From an uncultured bacterium (GTDB taxonomy: Bacteria > Verrucomicrobiota > Kiritimatiellia > RFP12 > UBA1067), in the NCBI GenBank assembly GCA_902800055.1, contig CADCCW010000016.1:30486-94485 (forward strand): DNA of 64,000 nt, given 5' to 3'. This document shows, in pieces, positions 53,054 to 61,514 of the stretch. A program made the position numbers and the translations under genes. Within the stretch, counting starts at the first letter, position 1. Each line of letters opens with the position of its first letter. The notes under the pieces were generated by a model, which was not told where the DNA came from, did not search any database, and worked only from the letters and a program-made list of their open reading frames with translations.

Positions 53054-53554
53054 TTGCAGCTTTTCGACGCGTACTTCATGCGTATGGCGCTGGATGAGGC
53101 GCGGCGCGCGGCGGAGGAGGGCGAGGTGCCCACCGGGTGCGTGATCGTGGAGGAGCCGGCCGATCCCGCCGCGGACGCGTCTGAGGTCCGCATCCTCGGC
53201 CGCGCGCACAACCGGGTCGAGGGGCTTGGCGACGCCACCGCCCACGCCGAGATGCTGGCGCTCGCGCAGGCCTTCGCCGCGCGCGGCGGCTGGCGGCTCA
53301 ACGGCACGCGGCTCTACGTCACCAAGGAGCCGTGCCCGATGTGCGCCGGGGCGATCGTGCTCGCGCGCGTCGGCACCGTGGTCTGGGGCGTCTCCGACCC
53401 CAAGCGCGGCGGCTCCACCGAGTTCGGCATCTTCGCCCATCCGGGCATCAACCACCATCCGGCGGTCGTCGCCGGCGTCGAGGAGGAGGCGTCGCGCGCG
53501 GTGCTCGTCGACTTCTTCCGCCGCCGGCGCGAGGAGGGGGAAAGGGAGGAATGA
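53054..53554 (+). CDS. tadA: tRNA-specific adenosine deaminase
   Basis: 166 residues. Zinc site: HAE in ATAHAEMLALAQ near residue 62, and PCPMCAGAIVLARVG near residue 95. It converts A34 to inosine in tRNA. The start is TTG at 53054, because the family begins with D.(Y/F)FM..AL..A, preceded by GGAGGGGG; the next ATG would cut into this. A roughly ten-residue Ala/Asp insert (ADPAADASEV) sits before the HAE motif. It overlaps gmk (ATGA). Confidence 0.9.
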   Translation: MQLFDAYFMRMALDEARRAAEEGEVPTGCVIVEEPADPAADASEVRILGRAHNRVEGLGDATAHAEMLALAQAFAARGGWRLNGTRLYVTKEPCPMCAGAIVLARVGTVVWGVSDPKRGGSTEFGIFAHPGINHHPAVVAGVEEEASRAVLVDFFRRRREEGEREE

Positions 53555-54150
53555 AGACCAAGCCGCTTTTCATCGTGATCTCGGCGCCGTCAGGCTGCGG
53601 CAAGACGACGCTCATCGACATGCTGCTGCAGGAATACAGCGACATCGTCTACTCGATCTCCTGCACCACCCGCGCGCCGCGCGGCGAGGAGGAGGACGGG
53701 GTTGACTACCACTTCAAGACCGTGGAGCGCTTCGAGGAGCTCATCGCCGAGGATGCGTTCATCGAGCACGCGCGCGTGCACGGCAACTACTACGGCACGC
53801 TGCGCGAGCCGATCGAGAGCGCGCTCAGGGAGGGGTGCTCGGTGATCCTCGACATCGACGTGCAGGGCGCGGCGAAGGTGCGCGAGTTCGTGCACTCGCT
53901 GCCGGACTCCGACCCGATGAAGGCCGGATACGTGGACATCTTCATCCTGCCGCCGTCGATGGAAGAGCTCCGGTCGCGGCTCGTCGGCCGCGGCACCGAC
54001 TCGCCCGAGGCGGTGGAGAAGCGGCTTGAGAACGCGGAGGGGGAGATCGCGCGGGCGGGCGAGTACATGTTCAGAGTGACCAACGACGACCTCGGCATGG
54101 CCTACCGCCGGCTCTGCGACCTCATCGACGCACTCTCGGGAAGGATGTAA
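53551..54150 (+). CDS. gmk: Guanylate kinase
   Basis: 199 residues. P-loop in SAPSGCGKTTLIDML near residue 11, the GMP-binding region TTRAPRGEEEDGVDYHF, and YYGTLREPIE. It phosphorylates GMP to GDP. The usual partner rpoZ does not follow; a Gfo/Idh/MocA oxidoreductase starts 6 bases later. Confidence 0.95.
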   Translation: MKTKPLFIVISAPSGCGKTTLIDMLLQEYSDIVYSISCTTRAPRGEEEDGVDYHFKTVERFEELIAEDAFIEHARVHGNYYGTLREPIESALREGCSVILDIDVQGAAKVREFVHSLPDSDPMKAGYVDIFILPPSMEELRSRLVGRGTDSPEAVEKRLENAEGEIARAGEYMFRVTNDDLGMAYRRLCDLIDALSGRM

Positions 54151-54156
54151 AAGGAT

Positions 54157-55308
54157 ATGAAAACCAAGAGACTGAAATACGCAATGATCGGCGGCGCGAG
54201 GGGCGCCTTCATCGGCCCCATCCACCGCATGGCAATAAGGATGGACGACCTCGCCGACCTCGCGGCCGGCTGCTTCTCGCGCGACGCGCGCTCCAACGCT
54301 GCGACCGGCGCGAAGCTGCGGCTCGACCCGAAGCGGGTCTACCCCAGCTGGCGCGAGCTGATCGCGGCCGAGCGCGGCAAGGTCGACTTCGTGGTCGTCT
54401 GCACCACCAACGAGACCCACTACGAGATCGCGCGCGCCGCGCTCGAGGCCGGGTTCGACGTCTTCTGCGAGAAGCCGCTCTCGCTGACCGTCCCCGAGGC
54501 TGAGGAGCTCGGCCGCGTCGCCAGGCGCCGGCGGCGCGTCCTGGGGATTCCCTTCACCTACACCGGCTACCCGATGGTGAAGCTCGCGCGCGACCTCGTG
54601 CGCAAGGGCGAGCTTGGCAAGGTGGACAAGGTGGTGCTCGAGTACGTGCAGGGGTCGTTCCGCAAGGTTGACTTCTCCAAGCCGCTCGACCGCCACAACG
54701 CCTGGAAGATGAACCCGAAGATCTCCGGCCCGAGCTGCGTGGTGGCGGACATCGGCGTCCACGCCTTCACCATGGTCGAGTACGTGACCGGTCTCGAGGC
54801 GAAGACGCTCCTCGCCGACCTCTCGTCCTTCGCGCCCGGCAACAAGCTGGACGACGACGCGTCCATCCTCATGCGCCTCGGCTCCGCGAAGGGCGGCGCG
54901 CGCGGCGCGTCGGCCAAGGCGTCGCTCGTCGTCTCCAAGATCGCGACCGGCGAGGAGAACGGCGTCAGGCTGCGCGTCTACGGCGACAAGGCGTCGCTCC
55001 ACTGGGACCAGGAGGCGCCGAACTACCTGACGCTCAAGTACCCGCTCCAGCCCGACCGCGTCTTCCGCCGCAAGGCGCCGTACGTGGCCGACCTCTCGCC
55101 GGCGTCGGTGAAGGCGTCGCGCTTCCCGGCAGGGCACCACGAGGGGTTCGTCGAGGCGCTCGCCACGATCTACGACGAGTTCGTCGCCGCGGTCCTCACG
55201 CGCCGCGCCTGCGACTACCCCGGTCCGCGCGAGGGCATCCGCTCGATGCGCTTCGTCGAGGCGGCGCTCGCGTCCAACGCGAAGGGCAGCGCCTGGGTGA
55301 GGGTGTAG
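54157..55308 (+). CDS. Gfo/Idh/MocA-family oxidoreductase
   Basis: 383 residues. N-terminal Rossmann domain with a modified dinucleotide loop (IGGARGAFIGPIHR) and the family motif EAGFDVFCEKPLSLTV near residue 103. The C-terminal alpha/beta domain carries DIGVHAFTMVEYVTG (conserved Asp and His). Members oxidise or epimerise sugars and inositols with NAD(P). Substrate unknown. A heparinase-like gene follows after 27 bases, so both may act on the same glycan. Confidence 0.87.
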   Translation: MKTKRLKYAMIGGARGAFIGPIHRMAIRMDDLADLAAGCFSRDARSNAATGAKLRLDPKRVYPSWRELIAAERGKVDFVVVCTTNETHYEIARAALEAGFDVFCEKPLSLTVPEAEELGRVARRRRRVLGIPFTYTGYPMVKLARDLVRKGELGKVDKVVLEYVQGSFRKVDFSKPLDRHNAWKMNPKISGPSCVVADIGVHAFTMVEYVTGLEAKTLLADLSSFAPGNKLDDDASILMRLGSAKGGARGASAKASLVVSKIATGEENGVRLRVYGDKASLHWDQEAPNYLTLKYPLQPDRVFRRKAPYVADLSPASVKASRFPAGHHEGFVEALATIYDEFVAAVLTRRACDYPGPREGIRSMRFVEAALASNAKGSAWVRV

Positions 55309-55335
55309 GCTGCATCTGCGAGAATTGACACCGGC

Positions 55336-57168
55336 ATGAGGCAGAATGGATTGCAGGGCAGTCGCGCAGCCGCCGCGTTTGCGGCGCTGTTCGCCGCGGC
55401 TGCCGCCGCCACCGCCTGCGCGGACGTCAACTACCGCGAGCGTCCGGCGGCTCCGGGCTGGACGGTGGACGGCTGGGGGGCGCGCGTTCCGTTCGACCGC
55501 GCGGAGGCGGACAGAATCGCCGCGGGCGAGGTTACGGTCATAGGCATCCCGTGGTCGTTCCCGTCGGGTGTCGTCAACTGGCTCTTCAACCCCACTGCGG
55601 AGCGCGGGCCGTTCAACCCGGAATGGACCTGGCAGCTCAACCGAATGTCGTTCTGGAAGACCCTTGCGCGCGCCTATGTCGAGACGGGCGAAGAGAAATA
55701 CGCCCAGGCGTTCGCGCGGCAGTTTGCCGACTGGCTCGAGCAGACGGGCGGGGTTCCGCCCGAGTCCGGCTACAATAACCGCGGCTCGCCCTGGCGCACC
55801 ATTGAAGAGGGGCTGCGCCTGCTGGATTCGTGGAACGTGGCGTTCGAGGTCTTCCGCAAGTCGCCTTCGTTTCCCGACGACCTGATCCGCGCGTTCGTCC
55901 GGTCCTCCATGGCGCAGGCGAAGCACCTGCTGGCGCATTCGACGGGGCACAACTGGCTGCTGATGGAGATGACCGGCGTCTACGTCTTCGCCGTCACCTT
56001 CCCCGAGTTCCCCGATTCCGAGGCGATGCGCAGGGAGGCGCTTGCCCGGTTCACGGCGGCGGCGCGCTCGCAGCTGCTGCCGGACGGCCTCCACGACGAG
56101 CTTTCGGCCGACTACCACGGCGTATTCTACCTGACGATGGCGCGCATCTTCCGCCTCGCGCGCGCGGCGGGGCTCGAGTGCGAGCTGCCCGACGACTTCC
56201 AGGACCTTCTCCGACGCGGGGCGGAGGGCGTGCTGGCGATGACTACGCCAGGATTCGTCCAGCCGCGCTTCAACGACAGCTTCACGGTTCCCGCGGCCGG
56301 CGTGATGGGCATCGCGGCCGAGTTTTTCCCCGATCGAGGCGATTTCCTGTGGGCGGCGACCGGTGGGCGCGAAGGCGCGCCTCCGGCCGGCGGGACCGCC
56401 TCGCGCTTCCTGCCCTACGCCGGCATCGCGGTTATGCGCGGCGACTGGTCGCCCGACTCGTCGTATCTCGCGTTCGACGTCGGCCCGCTCGGGAACTGCC
56501 ATGAACACCAGGACAAGCTGTCGTTTACCTTCTGGAAGGGCGGAGAGGAGCTGATCTTCGACGACGGCGGCGGACAGTACGACGACTCGGAGTTCAGGCG
56601 GTACGCCATTTCCGGGTATGACCACAACACGCTGCTTGTCGACGGGCTTGCCCAGGACCGCAGCGCACCGCGTCGGAGCGACCGCCCCATCGACGCCGGC
56701 TGGACTACTTCTCCCGCGGGGGACTTTGCCTTCGGCGTGTACGACCAGGGCTTCGGCCCCAAGCGGGCGAAGCTGGCCGTCCATCGCCGCGAAATCCGCT
56801 TCGACCGTCGCGCCGACGCCTTTACGGTGACGGACGAGGCCACGAGCGCGGACGGGGCGGAGCACGAGTACACCCTCCTGTTCCAGCTCGACACGACCAA
56901 TGTGGTTGTCTCCGCCGACGGAAGATGCCTGCGCGCGAGCTACGGCCCCGGACGCAAATGGTCGCTGGAGATGACGTTTGACGGAGCTTCTGGCGTATCT
57001 ACGGCATCGGGGCGCACCGCCCCGTCCCCGGCCGGCTGGTTCGTCGGCCGCGACGACACCAACGTCCACCCGGCGACGACGGTCTTCGTCACCGCCCCCC
57101 GCGCGCTTAGCCGCCGCTTCGTCACCCGGCTCAGGGCCGTCCGCGGACCAGAGATTCCAAATCCCTGA
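55336..57168 (+). CDS. Secreted heparinase II/III-like polysaccharide lyase
   Basis: 610 residues. Signal peptide with a long Ala-rich core (about 1-33). Residues about 60-330 form an (alpha/alpha) toroid (IPWSFPSGVVNWLFNPTAE, STGHNWLLMEMTGVYVFA, LHDELSADYHGVFY). The C-terminal beta-sandwich carries the hallmark NCHEHQDKLSFTFWKGGEEL near residue 393 and FDDGGGQYD. Related lyases degrade uronate-containing glycans (heparin, alginate, ulvan). The exact substrate is open. Confidence 0.83.
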   Translation: MRQNGLQGSRAAAAFAALFAAAAAATACADVNYRERPAAPGWTVDGWGARVPFDRAEADRIAAGEVTVIGIPWSFPSGVVNWLFNPTAERGPFNPEWTWQLNRMSFWKTLARAYVETGEEKYAQAFARQFADWLEQTGGVPPESGYNNRGSPWRTIEEGLRLLDSWNVAFEVFRKSPSFPDDLIRAFVRSSMAQAKHLLAHSTGHNWLLMEMTGVYVFAVTFPEFPDSEAMRREALARFTAAARSQLLPDGLHDELSADYHGVFYLTMARIFRLARAAGLECELPDDFQDLLRRGAEGVLAMTTPGFVQPRFNDSFTVPAAGVMGIAAEFFPDRGDFLWAATGGREGAPPAGGTASRFLPYAGIAVMRGDWSPDSSYLAFDVGPLGNCHEHQDKLSFTFWKGGEELIFDDGGGQYDDSEFRRYAISGYDHNTLLVDGLAQDRSAPRRSDRPIDAGWTTSPAGDFAFGVYDQGFGPKRAKLAVHRREIRFDRRADAFTVTDEATSADGAEHEYTLLFQLDTTNVVVSADGRCLRASYGPGRKWSLEMTFDGASGVSTASGRTAPSPAGWFVGRDDTNVHPATTVFVTAPRALSRRFVTRLRAVRGPEIPNP

Positions 57169-57218
57169 TTTGTCGCGATAGCTGTGTACGCCGCGTTTCG
57201 CCCCCTGAACCGCGAATA

Positions 57219-57227
57219 TGCTATAAT
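57219..57227 (+). promoter_or_regulatory. Promoter of the phosphonate operon
   Basis: TGCTATAAT with the hexamer at 57222-57227, followed by ACGC. No good -35 at 17-19 bases. The first phosphonate gene starts at 57328, leaving a leader of about 95 bases that contains a 17-codon open frame. Confidence 0.65.
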
Positions 57228-57258
57228 ACGCAATATAGCAATTCACCAAACGAAGAAG

Positions 57259-57312
57259 ATGCCAAAGAAGAACCCAAAGAAGACGTCCCAGCCGCCAAGC
57301 CTGCCGACGTGA
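57259..57312 (+). CDS. Candidate 17-residue leader peptide
   Basis: ATG at 57259 with GAAGAAG close upstream; reads MPKKNPKKTSQPPSLPT and stops at 57312, just before the GAGGAAC ribosome site of the next gene. Such a Lys/Pro-rich peptide could modulate translation of the operon, or it may be chance. There is no homology argument. Confidence 0.3.
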   Translation: MPKKNPKKTSQPPSLPT

Positions 57313-57327
57313 CGAGGAACCTGACAG

Positions 57328-58392
57328 ATGATCGGAGCGGATAGATTCGTGGAAGCGCTGAAGGCCGCGGGGGTCGACTTCTTCACCGGCGTCCCGGACT
57401 CGCTGCTGAAGTCGTTCTGCGCGTATGTCACCGACACCTGCGGCGGCAGCCACGTAATCGCCGCGAACGAAGGCGGCGCGGTCGGGCTGGCCGCCGGGCA
57501 CTATCTGGCCACGGGGAACCCCGCGCTCGTCTACATGCAGAACTCTGGGCAGGGCAACGCGGTGAATCCGCTCTGCAGCCTCGCCGACCCGGACGTCTAT
57601 TCCATCCCGATGGTGCTGCTCGTCGGATGGCGCGGCGAGCCGGGCGTGAAGGACGAGCCCCAGCACGTCAAGCAGGGCAAGGTGACGATTCCCCTCTTCG
57701 AGACGCTCGGCATCCCGACCGAGATCCTTCCGGACGACGACGAATCCGCGGCGGATGCGGTGCGGAGGATGGCCGGCCTGGCCAGGGCCGAGTCGCGCCC
57801 GGTCGCGCTCGTCGTCCGCAAGGGGCTCTTCGCCGAATACAGGCTCCGGGACAGGAGGCCGGACATCGCGGCGCTTCCGCGCGAGCAGGCGATCGAGGAC
57901 ATATTGAAGTCGCTGCCGGAAGGCGCGGTCGTCGTCTCGACCACCGGCATGATCTCCCGCGAGGTGTACGAGACGCGCGAGCGGCTCGGGCAGGACCACT
58001 CGCGCGACTTCCTGACCGTCGGCTCGATGGGGCACGCGGTCATGATCGCGCTCGGGATCGCCAGGGCGCAGCCGAACCGCCGCGTCTTCTGCCTCGACGG
58101 CGACGGCGCGAGCATAATGCAGATGGGCAACATGGCGATCGCCGGACAGTCCGGGTGCGGGAACCTGACGCACATCGTCCTCAACAACGCGGCGCACGAT
58201 TCCGTCGGCGGACAGCCGACCGTCGGCGGCGCGATTGGCCTTTCCGCGATCGCGGAATCCTGCGGCTACAACCGCCCGGGCTCGCCGGTGTTCAGGGAAA
58301 TCAGGGTCGCCAAGGGCGCGCGCGGCGACCTGGGCCGTCCGAAGGAACCGCCGCAGGCGAACAAGAAGCTGTTCATGGGGACGCTGGCGTAG
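57328..58392 (+). CDS. Phosphonopyruvate decarboxylase
   Basis: 354 residues. TPP-dependent enzyme of the phosphonopyruvate decarboxylase/sulfopyruvate decarboxylase type. FFTGVPDSLLKSFCAYV at the start is characteristic, as is ANEGGAVGLAAGHYLATG (catalytic Glu). The TPP motif spans CLDGDGASIMQMGN to NNAAHDSVGGQPT. It pulls the unfavourable PEP mutase reaction forward by making phosphonoacetaldehyde. First structural gene of the operon; the next starts immediately after its stop. Confidence 0.93.
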   Translation: MIGADRFVEALKAAGVDFFTGVPDSLLKSFCAYVTDTCGGSHVIAANEGGAVGLAAGHYLATGNPALVYMQNSGQGNAVNPLCSLADPDVYSIPMVLLVGWRGEPGVKDEPQHVKQGKVTIPLFETLGIPTEILPDDDESAADAVRRMAGLARAESRPVALVVRKGLFAEYRLRDRRPDIAALPREQAIEDILKSLPEGAVVVSTTGMISREVYETRERLGQDHSRDFLTVGSMGHAVMIALGIARAQPNRRVFCLDGDGASIMQMGNMAIAGQSGCGNLTHIVLNNAAHDSVGGQPTVGGAIGLSAIAESCGYNRPGSPVFREIRVAKGARGDLGRPKEPPQANKKLFMGTLA

Positions 58393-59097
58393 ATGGGGGA
58401 AGTGGCAATATTGATGGCGGCGGGGCTTGGCAGCCGCATGAAGCCGCTGACCGACACGGTGGCCAAGCCGCTGGTCAGGGTGAACGGCGTGCCGCTGATC
58501 GAAACCGTGATCGCGGCGCTGGAGAAGCGCGGCGTTTCCGACATCTACGTCGTCACGGGCTACAGGGCGGAGCAGTTCGACGCGCTGGCAGCAGCCCATG
58601 GAAACGTCAGCCTGGTGCACAACGCGGAGTACGCGACGAAGAACAACCTCAATTCCATTGCCGTGGCGGCCGACAGGATGGGCGAGTCCGACTGCTTCGT
58701 CTGCGAGGCCGACCTGTTCGTCCCCTCGCCCGACGTCCTGTGCCGGAACCTCGTCCAGTCGGGCTATTTCGGCAAGATGGTCGCCGGCCATTCGGACGAC
58801 TGGGTGTTCGACACGGACGCCAAGGGCAGGATTACGCGAATCGGGAAGGGCGGCGACGACTGCTTCAACATGGTCGGCATCAGCTACTTCAGGCAGCCTG
58901 ACGCCGCCAGGATCGCCGCGGCGGTTCGAGAGGCCGCCAAGGATCCCGGGAACGCGCAGCTGTTCTGGGACGAGGTCGTCGACCGCCTGGTGAAGGACGG
59001 CGAACTGGATCTGGCTGTGCACGAGGTCGCGCCCGGCGAGATCGTCGAGTGCGACACGGTGGAGGACCTGAGAAAACTGGAGCTGGAGCTGAAATGA
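58393..59097 (+). CDS. NTP transferase, probable CTP:2-aminoethylphosphonate (or phosphocholine-type) cytidylyltransferase
   Basis: 234 residues. LicC/PntC-like nucleotidyltransferase: the nucleotide loop MAAGLGSRMKPLTDTVAKPL near residue 9, then NAEYATKNNLNSIA and the acidic metal site in CFVCEADLFV. The family activates phosphocholine or 2-aminoethylphosphonate as the CMP ester. Placement between phosphonopyruvate decarboxylase and AEP transaminase argues for AEP. The stop overlaps the next ATG (ATGA). Confidence 0.82.
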   Translation: MGEVAILMAAGLGSRMKPLTDTVAKPLVRVNGVPLIETVIAALEKRGVSDIYVVTGYRAEQFDALAAAHGNVSLVHNAEYATKNNLNSIAVAADRMGESDCFVCEADLFVPSPDVLCRNLVQSGYFGKMVAGHSDDWVFDTDAKGRITRIGKGGDDCFNMVGISYFRQPDAARIAAAVREAAKDPGNAQLFWDEVVDRLVKDGELDLAVHEVAPGEIVECDTVEDLRKLELELK

Positions 59098-60215
59098 ACA
59101 TCAAACGCAACATTCTGCTGAATCCGGGGCCGGCCACGACCTCGGACACCGTGAAACTGGCCCAGGTCGTCCCCGACATCTGCCCGCGCGAAAGGGATTT
59201 CGCAGTCCTCATGCAAGGACTCCGCCGCGACCTGGTGCGGATCGTCCACGGCGACGAACGCTACACGAGCGTCCTTTTCTGCGGTTCCGGCACCATGAAC
59301 ATGGATGTCTGCCTGAACTCGCTGCTGCCGGCGGGGAAGAAGGTCCTGGTCGCCAACAACGGCGCGTACTCCGCGCGCGCGGTCGAGATCTGCGAGGCGT
59401 ACGGCCTTCCCCACGTCAATCTCAGGCTGCCGGTGGAGCGCCCGGTCGACGTGGACGCGGTGGAGAGGGCGCTGGCGGACGATCCCGACGTCGCGCTCGT
59501 CTACACCACCCACCACGAAACCGGTTCCGGCGTGCTGAATCCGATCCGCGAGATCGGGGCCGCGGCGCACCGCCGCGGATGCACGTTCGTCGTCGACACC
59601 ACCTCGACGTACGCGATGCGCCCGATCAACATCGTGGAGGACAACGTCGATTTCCTGATGGCAAGCGCGCAGAAGGGCCTTCAGTCGATGACGGGGCTCT
59701 CGTTCGTCGTCGGGCGCGAGGACAAGATCCGCGAATCCGCCGCGTTCCCGCGGCGTTCCTACTACTGCAACCTCTTCCTGCAGTACGACTATTTCGAGAA
59801 GACCGGCGAGATGCATTTCACGCCGCCTGTCCAGACGGTCTACGCGACGCTCCAGGCGCTCAGGGAGTACTGGGCCGAGGGCGAAGAGGCCAAGTGGGCG
59901 CGCCATACGCGCGTGTTCGAGGCGATCCACAGGGGGCTTGCCGAGCTCGGCTTCAGGGACCTCGTCAGGCGCGAGTACCAGAGCGGGCTGGTCGTGTCCG
60001 TGTGCTATCCGGACGATCCCAACTGGTCGTTCGAGAAGGTCCACGACTACTGCTACGAACGCGGCTTCACCATCTATCCCGGCAAGGTCGGTTCCGCCAG
60101 GACGTTCCGCCTCTGCGCGCTCGGGCAGATCGACGAGCCCGACATCGCGGCGTTCTTCAAGGTGCTGAAGGCCGCTCTTCAGGAATACAAGATCGAGGTG
60201 AGGTACAATGGATAG
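59094..60215 (+). CDS. phnW: 2-aminoethylphosphonate:pyruvate aminotransferase
   Basis: 373 residues. Fold-type I aminotransferase of the PhnW group: LLNPGPATTSDTVKLAQV at the start, GSGTMNMDVCLNS, TTHHETGSGVLNP, and the PLP lysine in MASAQKGLQSMTGLSFVV near residue 196. In this operon it should run in the biosynthetic direction, aminating phosphonoacetaldehyde to AEP. It overlaps both neighbours (ATGA, and 8 bases with the PEP mutase gene). Confidence 0.92.
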   Translation: MNIKRNILLNPGPATTSDTVKLAQVVPDICPRERDFAVLMQGLRRDLVRIVHGDERYTSVLFCGSGTMNMDVCLNSLLPAGKKVLVANNGAYSARAVEICEAYGLPHVNLRLPVERPVDVDAVERALADDPDVALVYTTHHETGSGVLNPIREIGAAAHRRGCTFVVDTTSTYAMRPINIVEDNVDFLMASAQKGLQSMTGLSFVVGREDKIRESAAFPRRSYYCNLFLQYDYFEKTGEMHFTPPVQTVYATLQALREYWAEGEEAKWARHTRVFEAIHRGLAELGFRDLVRREYQSGLVVSVCYPDDPNWSFEKVHDYCYERGFTIYPGKVGSARTFRLCALGQIDEPDIAAFFKVLKAALQEYKIEVRYNG

Positions 60216-61512
60216 GAAAGTCTACACCTGTTTCTGCACGGCCGTAATCCACAAGGGGCACCTTAACATCATCAGCGAGGCGCGGAAGCTCGGCGAGGTG
60301 ACGGTCGGCGTCCTCTCCGACGAGGCGATGATCCGCTACAACCGCTTCCCGACCTGCACGTTCGAGGAGCGCGTCGCGGCCGCCAGGAGCATCGAGGGGG
60401 TGGCCAACGTCGTCGTCCAGAAGGACATGATGTACGACGAGGTGATCGCCGAGCTGCGGCCGGACTACGTGATCCACGGCGACAACTGGTGCAACCCCGA
60501 GGCGCCGGAGTTCTTCATCCGCCAGAACGTCGAGTCGTGCCTCGCGAAGTACGGCGGCAGGATCGTCGACGTGCCCTACACGTTCGATCCGGAGGTGAAG
60601 CGCATCGACGACCTCGACCGCGAGCGGCTCGCCATGCCGGAGTTCCGCCGCCGGCGGCTCAGGCAGCTCATCCGGCTCTGCCCGATCGTCAAGACGATCG
60701 AGGCGCATTCGGGGCTGACCGGGCTCATCGTGGAGAAGACGGTCGTGCGCCAGGCGGACGGGCGCCTCGACCAGTTCGACGCGATGTGGGTGTCGTCGCT
60801 CTGCGATTCCACCGCCAAGGGCAAGCCGGACATCGAGATCGTCGACATGTCCTCGCGGCTGCGCACCATCGACGACATCATGGAGGTTACCACCAAGCCC
60901 ATCATCCTCGACGGCGACACGGGCGGCCTCGCCGAGCATTTCGTCTACAACGTCCGGACGCTGGAGCGCATCGGCGTGTCGGCCGTGATCATCGAGGACA
61001 AGTGCGGGCTCAAGAAGAACTCGCTCTTCGGCACCGAGGTCAGTCAGACCCAGGACTCCATCGAGAACTTCTGCGCCAAGATCGCCGCGGGCAAGGACGC
61101 GCTCCGCACCAAGGAGTTCATGGTCATCGCCCGCTGCGAGTCGCTGATCCTCGAGCGGGGGATGGACGACGCGCTCGACCGCTGCCGCGCCTATGTCGCC
61201 GCCGGGGCCGACGGCATCATGATCCATTCCCGCAAGAAGGACCCGGCCGAGATTCTCGAGTTCTGCGACAGGTTCCGCGCCGCGGACGCCGCCACGCCGA
61301 TCGTGGTCGTCCCGACCTCGTTCAACACGGTGACCGAGTCGGAGCTCGCCGCGCACGGGGTGAACATCTGCATCTACGCCAACCAGCTTACCCGCGCCGC
61401 GTTCCCGGCGATGCAGTCCGTCGCGCAGGACCTGCTGAAGTACCACCGGGCGCTGGAGGTCGACTCCAGGCTGATGCCCTTCAAGAAGATCATAACCCTG
61501 ATCGACGGCTGA
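60208..61512 (+). CDS. Phosphoenolpyruvate mutase with N-terminal cytidylyltransferase-like domain
   Basis: 434 residues. Residues 1-135 resemble a TagD-type cytidylyltransferase (CTAVIHKGHLNIISEA with the HxGH site; VIHGDNW later). Residues about 150-434 are PEP mutase: PIILDGDTGG, then the catalytic loop EDKCGLKKNSLFG near residue 267, and RCESLI. PEP mutase makes the C-P bond, so this is the entry step of the phosphonate pathway. The operon thus has a second potential CTP-using domain besides the gene at 58393. Confidence 0.93.
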   Translation: MDRKVYTCFCTAVIHKGHLNIISEARKLGEVTVGVLSDEAMIRYNRFPTCTFEERVAAARSIEGVANVVVQKDMMYDEVIAELRPDYVIHGDNWCNPEAPEFFIRQNVESCLAKYGGRIVDVPYTFDPEVKRIDDLDRERLAMPEFRRRRLRQLIRLCPIVKTIEAHSGLTGLIVEKTVVRQADGRLDQFDAMWVSSLCDSTAKGKPDIEIVDMSSRLRTIDDIMEVTTKPIILDGDTGGLAEHFVYNVRTLERIGVSAVIIEDKCGLKKNSLFGTEVSQTQDSIENFCAKIAAGKDALRTKEFMVIARCESLILERGMDDALDRCRAYVAAGADGIMIHSRKKDPAEILEFCDRFRAADAATPIVVVPTSFNTVTESELAAHGVNICIYANQLTRAAFPAMQSVAQDLLKYHRALEVDSRLMPFKKIITLIDG

Positions 61513-61514
61513 GG

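Noticed and set aside
53590..59022. 1810-codon open frame on the minus strand
   Set aside because: It runs antisense across seven well-supported genes; it is Arg/Glu/Asp/Val-rich low-complexity translation typical of the antisense of GC-rich codons, with no motif or start signal.
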